DNA from: Inediibacterium massiliense | GTDB taxonomy: Bacteria; Bacillota; Clostridia; Peptostreptococcales; Thermotaleaceae | Direction of reading: 5' to 3' | NCBI RefSeq assembly: GCF_001282725.1 | Contig: NZ_LN876587.1 | Coordinates: forward strand, 410,075 to 474,074 | Length of the DNA: 64,000 nt | In this document: positions 58,200 through 64,000 of the stretch, in pieces | How the letters are laid out: every line of letters starts with the position of its first letter | Position numbering within the stretch: the stretch's first letter is position 1 | Notes under the pieces: generated by a model | The model's database searches: none | Told to the model about the DNA's origin: nothing | Seen by the model: only the letters and a program-made list of their open reading frames with translations | Made by a program: the position numbers and the translations under genes

Positions 58200-59070
58200 G
58201 GGAATTTGTCCTGCTTCTTGTGGGGAATTATTACAAGGATATATAAAAGATGGAGAAAAATTAATATCCTATCCTATAGACATGTATTCTGTAGTGACTT
58301 TGAAAGAATGTAAAAATCCTATAAGAGATCCAAATAAGAAAAAAGCTATAAAGGCTATGTATAAAACTCTAGATTTTTTTGGAGAAAGTGATCAAATAGG
58401 AGATGAGCTAAGTGTAGATGTTGATTCCAATATTCCTATAGAAAAAGGTATGGCGAGTAGTACAGCTGATTTAGCATCAACTATTATAGCTACAGCAGCT
58501 TATTTAGGGAAAGAAATAACAGATGAAGCATTAGCAAAAATATGTACTCAAATAGAACCTACAGATAGTACTATTTTTCAACAACTAACTTTATTTGATC
58601 ATCTAAATGGTGTAAAAGTAAAAAGCTTTGATTGGAATCCCCATCTTGACATATGGGTATTAGAATCAAGAGGTCAAGTAAATACCCAGACTTTTAGAAA
58701 AAATAATTATGAAAGTTTAAGAATCAAAAATAAAGAGAATGTAGAAAAAGCATATAAAGTTTTTGAGGAAAGTTATGTAAAGAAAGATTTTCATCTTTTA
58801 GGGAAAGCTGCAAATATAAGTGCTATGACAAACCAAAATATACTTTATAAAGATAAATTAGAAGAAATCATGGATATGGCCTTGAAAATGAATTGCTATG
58901 GAGTCAATGTAGCTCATAGTGGGACTGTACTAGGCATATTATTTCAAAAAGATAAAGTAGATATAGAGAAATTTGCAAATGAAATGGAAAAAAAGAGCAT
59001 TTTTGAAATTTATTACAAGGATTATTTTACAAAAATGGTAAAAGGTGGACCTAAAATTTTATTTAAATAA
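58189..59070 (+). CDS. pduX: L-threonine kinase, GHMP family
   Basis: A 293-aa GHMP-family kinase similar to PduX, which phosphorylates L-threonine to feed CobD. Motifs: CPASCGELLQGYIKDGEKLI, the GHMP glycine/serine loop PIEKGMASSTADLASTIIAT, and a third motif near YGVNVAHSGTVLGILF. Overlaps cobD by 11 nt, which supports the assignment over other GHMP kinases. Provides the aminopropanol-side precursor for cobalamin in this operon. Confidence 0.9.
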   Translation: MKIKGICPASCGELLQGYIKDGEKLISYPIDMYSVVTLKECKNPIRDPNKKKAIKAMYKTLDFFGESDQIGDELSVDVDSNIPIEKGMASSTADLASTIIATAAYLGKEITDEALAKICTQIEPTDSTIFQQLTLFDHLNGVKVKSFDWNPHLDIWVLESRGQVNTQTFRKNNYESLRIKNKENVEKAYKVFEESYVKKDFHLLGKAANISAMTNQNILYKDKLEEIMDMALKMNCYGVNVAHSGTVLGILFQKDKVDIEKFANEMEKKSIFEIYYKDYFTKMVKGGPKILFK

Positions 59071-59084
59071 TTAGGAGGAATAAA

Positions 59085-59705
59085 ATGAGTGAATATATAA
59101 AAATACCACATTTAATTGAAGAAAGAAGCTTTGAAATTATTACGGAGGAACTAGGAGATAAAACTTTTCCAGAGGAGATTGGAAAAATTGTAAAACGTAT
59201 TATTCATACTACTGCGGATTTTGAATATGCAGATCTCACAGTCATTTCTCCTGATGCAATAGAAAAAGCCAAAGAAGCTATACAATCAGGATCTCATATT
59301 GTGACAGATACAAAGATGGCAATGTCAGGAATTAATAAAAATAGACTGTCTCAATATGGTGGAGAAGTACATTGTTTTATTTCTGATGAAGATGTGGCAA
59401 AAACAGCGAAAGAAGAAGGAACAACAAGAGCTATGGCAGCTATGAAAAAAGCGATAAAAGACCCTAAAAATAAAATATTTGTAATAGGGAATGCTCCTAC
59501 AGCACTGTTTACTTTAAAAGAATGTATAGAAAAAGGGGAAGTAAAGCCAGAGCTTGTAATTGGAGTTCCTGTAGGATTTGTAGGAGCGGCTGAATCAAAA
59601 GATGAGTTTTCTAAATTAGATGTTCCATATATTATTGTAAAGGGACGTAAAGGTGGAAGTACAGTAGCAGCAGCTATTGTAAATGCCATTTTATATATGC
59701 TGTAA
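59085..59705 (+). CDS. cbiC: Cobalt-precorrin-8 methylmutase
   Basis: A 206-aa CbiC/CobH-type methylmutase that moves a methyl from C11 to C12 to form cobyrinic acid. Motifs: SFEIITEELGDKTFPEEIGK, the catalytic-histidine strand RIIHTTADFEYADLTVI, HIVTDTKMAMSGIN, GNAPTALFTLKECIEKGEVK and PVGFVGAAESKDEF. AGGAGG precedes ATG 59085. Fourteen nt before cbiD. Confidence 0.94.
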   Translation: MSEYIKIPHLIEERSFEIITEELGDKTFPEEIGKIVKRIIHTTADFEYADLTVISPDAIEKAKEAIQSGSHIVTDTKMAMSGINKNRLSQYGGEVHCFISDEDVAKTAKEEGTTRAMAAMKKAIKDPKNKIFVIGNAPTALFTLKECIEKGEVKPELVIGVPVGFVGAAESKDEFSKLDVPYIIVKGRKGGSTVAAAIVNAILYML

Positions 59706-59718
59706 AGAAGGAGAGAAA

Positions 59719-60837
59719 ATGGATAAGTATATTATAAAAAATGGTAAAAAAATGAAATATGGATATACAACGGGTTCTTGTGCAGCAGCAGCTTCTAAAG
59801 CTGCTGCTTTGATGGCTATTACTGAAAAAAAGGTAGATTTTGTAAGAATCCATACTCCTAAGGGATGGGATCTAGACATAGAGGTGAAAGAATATGAAAT
59901 AAAAAAGGATTGGGCCTTTTGTGCAGTACAAAAAGATGCAGGAGATGATCCTGATAATACCCATGGCATATTTATTCATGCAGTAGTAGAAATTATCGAT
60001 GAACCTAAAATAGAAATAAAAGGTGGAGTTGGAGTAGGAGTTGTGACCAAACCTGGACTTTCTATAGCTCCTGGAAATCCAGCCATTAATCCAGTCCCTC
60101 AAAAGATGATTCAAAAAGAAGTCTCAGAAGTTTTACCAAAAGATAAAGGAGCAATTATTACTATTTCTGTACCCAAAGGAGAAGAAATTGCAAAAAAAAC
60201 ATTTAATCCTAGACTGGGAATTGTAGGAGGTATTTCTATTTTAGGAACTTCTGGAATTGTAGTTCCCATGTCCGAAGAAGCTTATAGAGAATCTTTAGCT
60301 ATTGAGATGAAGGCGGCTATCTATGAAAATCCAGAAAAGCTTATTTTGGTGCCAGGAAATTTTGGTGAGGATTTAGCCATTCATTATTATCATTTACCAA
60401 AACAAAAAATAGCAAAAACAAGCAATTTTATAGGATTTATATTAGAAAAATGTGTAGAATATAAAGTTAAAAAAGTGCTGATGATTGGACATATAGGTAA
60501 GTTTGTTAAATTAGCAGGAGGTATTTTTCATACTCATAGTAAGGTTTCTGATGGAAGAATAGAAATATTAGCAGCTAATCTTGCTTTGATGGGTGCACCT
60601 ACTCATGTGATCGAAGAATTATTTGAGTGTGTCACAACAGAAGCTGCTATAGAAATCATCGAAAAAAGAGGGTACGAAGAAATTTATGAAAAATTATGTA
60701 ACAAAGCAGAAGAAAGATGTACGATTAGGGTACATAATGAATTAGAAATAGGAGTGATTATGTTTGGCATGGGTCGAAAAATTTTAGGACAAGGACAAGT
60801 GGCAAAAAAATTACTGGAGGAATTTAAAAATGGGTAA
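59719..60837 (+). CDS. cbiD: Cobalt-precorrin-5B methyltransferase
   Basis: A 372-aa CbiD protein that methylates C1 of cobalt-precorrin-5B using S-adenosylmethionine. Motifs: MKYGYTTGSCAAAASKAAAL at the start, DDPDNTHGIFIHAVVEI, GVGVVTKPGLSIAPGNPAIN and GYTTGSC-like signature. Start at ATG 59719 with GAAGGAGAG upstream; a longer ATG at 59683 overlaps cbiC and adds untypical residues. Overlaps cbiE by 8 nt. Confidence 0.94.
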   Translation: MDKYIIKNGKKMKYGYTTGSCAAAASKAAALMAITEKKVDFVRIHTPKGWDLDIEVKEYEIKKDWAFCAVQKDAGDDPDNTHGIFIHAVVEIIDEPKIEIKGGVGVGVVTKPGLSIAPGNPAINPVPQKMIQKEVSEVLPKDKGAIITISVPKGEEIAKKTFNPRLGIVGGISILGTSGIVVPMSEEAYRESLAIEMKAAIYENPEKLILVPGNFGEDLAIHYYHLPKQKIAKTSNFIGFILEKCVEYKVKKVLMIGHIGKFVKLAGGIFHTHSKVSDGRIEILAANLALMGAPTHVIEELFECVTTEAAIEIIEKRGYEEIYEKLCNKAEERCTIRVHNELEIGVIMFGMGRKILGQGQVAKKLLEEFKNG

Positions 60838-61459
60838 GATTTATATACTTGGAATAGGCCCTGGTCATAAAGACTACATTTTGCCTGCGGTTAAGAATGC
60901 AATTTACAATTGTGATGTATTAATTGGAGGAAAAAGGCATTTAGAGGATTTTAAAGATTTAGAGAAAGAAATGCTTTATATAGGATCTAATTTAAAAGAG
61001 CTTATAGAATATACAAAACAAAATAAAGAAAACAAAAAAATAGCTTATCTTCTTTCAGGAGATACAGGCTTTTATAGTATGTTAGGATTTTTAAAAAAGC
61101 ATTTTAAATCAAATGAGTTAGAAGTGATTCCAGGAATTAGTTCTTATCAATATTTGATGGCAAAAGTAGGACAGACTTGGCATGATGCATATATAGGAAG
61201 TCTTCATGGAAGAGAATTTGATTTTTTAGACGTTGTAAAGAAATATAAAAAAGTCATTCTTTTGACAGATCAGAAATATTCTCCAAAGGAAATTGCAAGA
61301 AAAATGCTAAATAATCATATACAAGGAAAAATCATGATTATAGGAGAAAATCTTTCTTATCCAAATGAAAAAATTACTTTTGCATCGTTAGAAGAAGTAA
61401 TTCATATCAGTGAATTTAATATGTGCGTGGTGGTGATTGTAGATGAATTGGAAATTTAA
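60830..61459 (+). CDS. cbiE: Cobalt-precorrin-7 C5-methyltransferase
   Basis: A 209-aa SAM-dependent tetrapyrrole methylase (TP_methylase fold): MGKIYILGIGPGHKDYILPA, YLLSGDTGFYSML and VIPGISSYQYLMAKVGQTWH DA. In some organisms CbiE and CbiT are fused (CobL); here they are separate and overlap by 17 nt. GGAGG lies before ATG 60830. Overlaps cbiD by 8 nt. Confidence 0.93.
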   Translation: MGKIYILGIGPGHKDYILPAVKNAIYNCDVLIGGKRHLEDFKDLEKEMLYIGSNLKELIEYTKQNKENKKIAYLLSGDTGFYSMLGFLKKHFKSNELEVIPGISSYQYLMAKVGQTWHDAYIGSLHGREFDFLDVVKKYKKVILLTDQKYSPKEIARKMLNNHIQGKIMIIGENLSYPNEKITFASLEEVIHISEFNMCVVVIVDELEI

Positions 61460-62033
61460 AACGCCAGGAATCCCAGATGAGTATTTTATTAGAGGGAAAG
61501 TTCCTATGACAAAAGAAGAAGTACGGGCCCTTACCATTTCAAAACTGAGATTAAAAGAAGATCTAGTTATGGTAGATATAGGAGCAGGAACAGGATCAAT
61601 TTCCATTGAATCGGCTCATATATGTAAAAAGGTCATAGCTATTGAAAGAAATCCAGAGGGAATAGAACTCATTAAAAAGAATAGTGAAAAATTTAATGTG
61701 CCTATACAAATCATTCACAATAATGGAAAAGATGCTCTAAAACAAATCAATACCTTTGATAGAGCGTTTATTGGAGGAAGTGGAGGAGAATTAGAAGACA
61801 TTATAAAGTTATGCTATGAAAAATTAACAGATCAAGGAATATGTGTAATCAATTGTATTACTATTGAGACTTTATACAAGTCTATGGAACTTTTAAAGGC
61901 TACAGGATTTAAAGATATAGATGTAATTTCTATCAATATATCAAAAGGAAGAGCATTAGGAAAATATACACTTATGGAAGCTTTAAATCCTATTTATGTG
62001 ATATCAGCTAGAAAACAAAAGGAGGAAATATAA
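61443..62033 (+). CDS. cbiT: Cobalt-precorrin-6B C15-methyltransferase (decarboxylating)
   Basis: A 196-aa class I methyltransferase: IRGKVPMTKEEVRALTISKL, the SAM motif MVDIGAGTGSISIESAHICK, and ERNPEGIELIKKNSEKFNVP. It methylates C15 and decarboxylates the C12 acetate side chain. Begins inside cbiE (17-nt overlap) without a strong ribosome site, so coupling is likely. One-base overlap with cbiF. Confidence 0.93.
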   Translation: MNWKFKTPGIPDEYFIRGKVPMTKEEVRALTISKLRLKEDLVMVDIGAGTGSISIESAHICKKVIAIERNPEGIELIKKNSEKFNVPIQIIHNNGKDALKQINTFDRAFIGGSGGELEDIIKLCYEKLTDQGICVINCITIETLYKSMELLKATGFKDIDVISINISKGRALGKYTLMEALNPIYVISARKQKEEI

Positions 62034-62785
62034 TGGTGTATTTTATAGGAGCAGGACCAGGAGATCCAGATTTAATTACAGTAAAGGGAAGAAAAATTGT
62101 AGAAAAAGCAGATGTAATTATTTATGCAGGGTCTTTAGTAAATAAAGAAATTATTAATTGTAGAAAAGAAGAAGCACAAGTTTATAATAGTGCGTCTATG
62201 ACATTAGAAGAAGTGATTGAAGTTATAGAAACAGCAGAAAAAGAAAAAAAATTAGTAGCCAGAGTTCATACAGGAGATCCAAGTATTTATGGTGCTATAA
62301 GAGAACAAATAGATATATTAGAGGAAAAAAATATTTCTTATGAAGTGATTCCAGGTGTTAGTTCCTTTGTAGGGGCAGCTGCGGCTATTGGAAAAGAATT
62401 TACTTTGCCAGGGGTGACTCAAACTGTTATTCTTACAAGAATGGAAGGAAGAACTCCTGTCCCAGAAAAAGAAAGCTTAGAAAGTTTAGCTAAACACAAG
62501 GCTTCCATGTGCATATTCTTATCAGTTCATATGATTGGGGAAGTAGTAAAAAAACTTTTGACTCATTATGAAAGTCATACACCTATTGCAGTGATTCAAA
62601 AGGCTACTTGGGAAGATCAAAAAATTGTTTTAGGAACATTAGAAAATATTGAGGAAAAGGTAAAAGAAGCAGATATTAATAAGACAGCTCAAATATTGGT
62701 AGGACATTTCCTAGGAAATGAATACGAATATTCTAAACTTTATGATAAAACTTTTTCTCATGAATATAGGACTGCAAAGGAATGA
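62033..62785 (+). CDS. cbiF: Cobalt-precorrin-4 C11-methyltransferase
   Basis: A 250-aa tetrapyrrole methylase: VYFIGAGPGDPDLITVKGRK, VHTGDPSIYGAIREQIDILE, VIPGVSSFVGAAAAIGKEFT, LPGVTQTVILTRMEGRTPVP. It is the family member with the GDPSIYGA motif of CbiF/CobM. AAAGGAGG precedes ATG 62033 by a short gap. Overlaps cbiG by 4 nt. Confidence 0.95.
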   Translation: MVYFIGAGPGDPDLITVKGRKIVEKADVIIYAGSLVNKEIINCRKEEAQVYNSASMTLEEVIEVIETAEKEKKLVARVHTGDPSIYGAIREQIDILEEKNISYEVIPGVSSFVGAAAAIGKEFTLPGVTQTVILTRMEGRTPVPEKESLESLAKHKASMCIFLSVHMIGEVVKKLLTHYESHTPIAVIQKATWEDQKIVLGTLENIEEKVKEADINKTAQILVGHFLGNEYEYSKLYDKTFSHEYRTAKE

Positions 62786-63843
62786 AAGCAATTATTACCC
62801 TTACAAAAGGTGGGGCAAATCTAGGATATAGATTATTAAAAAATTTAGACAAAACCGTATTATATGTAAATCCTAAATTTATCATAAAAGAAGATAATAT
62901 TTATCCTATTGAAGAAAAGGTTTCTGATTTTGTATCCCATATATTCCATGAGTATGAATGTTTAATATTTATTATGGCTACAGGAATTGTAGTAAGATCT
63001 ATTGCTCCACATATAAAAGATAAAAAAATAGATCCAGCGGTTCTTGTTTTAGATGAAAAAGGGAGAAATGTCATTAGTCTTTTATCAGGACATATTGGAG
63101 GAGCCAACGAGTATACAAAAAATATTGCTAAAATATTAGGAGCCAACCCTGTAATTACAACAGCATCTGATGTAAATGATTCTATTGCAGTAGATACTTT
63201 GTCTATAATGATAGGTGGAGAAATTGAAAGTTTTTATGATGCTACCAAAGTTACAGCTCATATTGTCAATAAAGAAAAAGTAGGGATTACTTCAGATATT
63301 CCCATAAAGATCCCGCTACCTGAAAATATAGTATTCATTCAAAATGATATAGAGGACTGTAAAGGAATTATATATGTTACAAACAAAGAAAAAATAGAAT
63401 CTAATTCAATAGATCAAGTAATTATAAGGCTCAAAAACATTATACTAGGGGTAGGTTGTAGAAGAGGAAAATCAAAAGAAGAAATATTAAATGCTATTGA
63501 GGATAGCTTAATAAAGCTTAACATTTCACAAAAATCTATCAAGCATATAGCAACAGTAGATTTAAAAAAAGATGAAAAAGGACTCATAGAAGCAGCAAAA
63601 GAATTAAAGATTCCATTGGTCATTATAGATCGAGAAGAAATCAAAAAAGTACAAGATCAATTTAAAACATCTGAATTTGTAAAGAAAATTACTGGGGTGG
63701 GAGCCGTTTGTGAACCAGTAGCTTATTTAAGTAGTAAAGGTGGAAATTTTATTCAAAATAAAAAAGCTTATGATGGAATAACCATAGCAGTCTTTGAAGA
63801 AGGTGATAATAATGGAGATCGTAGTAGTAGGTGTAAATCATAA
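62782..63843 (+). CDS. cbiG: Cobalt-precorrin 5A hydrolase
   Basis: A 353-aa CbiG that opens the delta-lactone of cobalt-precorrin-5A, releasing acetaldehyde. N-terminal motifs: IMATGIVVRSIAPHIKDKKI, DPAVLVLDEKGRNVISLLSG, HIGGANEYTKNIAKILGANP, TTASDVNDSIAVDTL; C-terminal domain: GVGCRRGKSKEEILNAIEDS and TGVGAVCEPVAYLSSKG. Overlaps cbiF by 4 nt and hemA by 32 nt. The next pathway enzymes CbiH and CbiJ do not follow directly here. Confidence 0.93.
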   Translation: MKAIITLTKGGANLGYRLLKNLDKTVLYVNPKFIIKEDNIYPIEEKVSDFVSHIFHEYECLIFIMATGIVVRSIAPHIKDKKIDPAVLVLDEKGRNVISLLSGHIGGANEYTKNIAKILGANPVITTASDVNDSIAVDTLSIMIGGEIESFYDATKVTAHIVNKEKVGITSDIPIKIPLPENIVFIQNDIEDCKGIIYVTNKEKIESNSIDQVIIRLKNIILGVGCRRGKSKEEILNAIEDSLIKLNISQKSIKHIATVDLKKDEKGLIEAAKELKIPLVIIDREEIKKVQDQFKTSEFVKKITGVGAVCEPVAYLSSKGGNFIQNKKAYDGITIAVFEEGDNNGDRSSRCKS

Positions 63844-64000
63844 AGATGCACCGGTTGAGATTCGGGAAAAAGTATCTTTTAGTAAAAGTGATTTAGAAAG
63901 AGCATATGAATATTTAGGAGAAAACCCTTACATTGAAGAAGTTGTCATATTATCTACTTGCAATAGAAGTGAGATTACAGCTTTTGTGAAAAATGAAAAT
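63812..64000 (+). CDS. hemA: Glutamyl-tRNA reductase, N-terminal part (cut by window end)
   Basis: The first 63 codons of HemA, the first enzyme of C5-pathway tetrapyrrole synthesis. It begins MEIVVVGVNHKDAPVEIREK and contains the nucleophile motif ILSTCNRSEITAF (family consensus STCNRTEIY, catalytic cysteine). GAAGGTG sits 7 nt before ATG 63812, inside cbiG, so translation is coupled (32-nt overlap). The gene is truncated by the window edge. Its place at the end of the cobalamin operon suggests its supply of precursor is under riboswitch control. Confidence 0.93.
   Translation, partial: MEIVVVGVNHKDAPVEIREKVSFSKSDLERAYEYLGENPYIEEVVILSTCNRSEITAFVKNEN

Noticed and set aside
1-64000. tRNA, rRNA, plasmid or prophage functions
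   Set aside because: No tRNA or rRNA sequences, replication origin, integrase, transposase or phage structural genes were recognised on either strand.

Overview
The window is visibly AT-rich, has strong AGGAGG-type ribosome-binding sites and frequent TTG/GTG starts, and contains a large SPOCS (DUF3794, SipL-type) gene set, anaerobic-type cobalamin genes and DUF2225/VanW/DUF503/DUF421 families. Together these point to an anaerobic, spore-forming Clostridia (Bacillota) chromosome. Genus-level placement is not possible from the sequence alone. I saw no rRNA, tRNA, CRISPR, integrase or transposase.

Region 1 (155-26304, all + strand) is a 26-kb island of SPOCS-domain proteins. After a divergent SPOCS gene and a GT4 glycosyltransferase come repeated cassettes of three paralogue classes. 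Class A is about 158 aa and starts with a V-K-x-L-I-E-Y-x-G motif. Class B is about 165 aa and usually has cysteines at both ends. Class C has N-terminal Ig/cadherin-like modules and a C-terminal SPOCS domain. Cassettes: A1-B1-C1 (1911-3660), A2-B2 followed by a DNRLRE-DUF6385 protein (3923-6046), A3-B3-C3 (6317-8292), A4 plus a B::C fusion (8323-10007), and A5a-A5b-B5 (10092-11671). Three giant proteins follow (1432, 1486 and 1685 aa) made of surface-protein modules (SdrD_B, DUF6923-like and GEVED in two of them), 5, 7 and 7 DUF11 repeats with a 369-nt period, and a near-identical class C SPOCS domain at the C terminus. None has a signal peptide or LPXTG motif. My reading is a modular spore-surface (coat/exosporium) display system assembled from the mother-cell side, with the class C SPOCS domain as anchor. 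The strongest sequence-level clue is that cysteines in the DUF11 repeats occur in pairs that are gained or lost together.

Region 2 (26305-34086) is mostly housekeeping: endonuclease IV, an ECF sigma factor with its membrane anti-sigma partner and a probable autoregulatory promoter, a 30-aa membrane peptide, a DUF421 protein, a CBS-domain protein, a RusA-type resolvase, signal peptidase I and a Lon-like AAA protease. Region 3 (34079-39065, - strand) is an RND efflux operon (adaptor, pump, TetR) with a perfect-arm operator in its leader. Region 4 (39157-50882) holds DUF503, endonuclease III, a pnuC/PfkB-kinase/ADP-ribosylglycohydrolase operon divergent from a GntR gene, a YjdF-family membrane protein, an FtsA-like ATPase with a long tail, a 35-codon ORF, VanW-G5 and DUF2225 proteins, a 258-bp inverted-repeat element and an intracellular lipase-like hydrolase.

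Region 5 (51016-64000) is cobalamin synthesis: cobU-cobS-cobC, then a cobalamin riboswitch with its terminator, then a tightly overlapping operon cbiA-cbiP-cbiB-cobD-pduX-cbiC-cbiD-cbiE-cbiT-cbiF-cbiG-hemA, cut by the window end inside hemA. cbiL, cbiH, cbiJ and the cobaltochelatase are not in the window.
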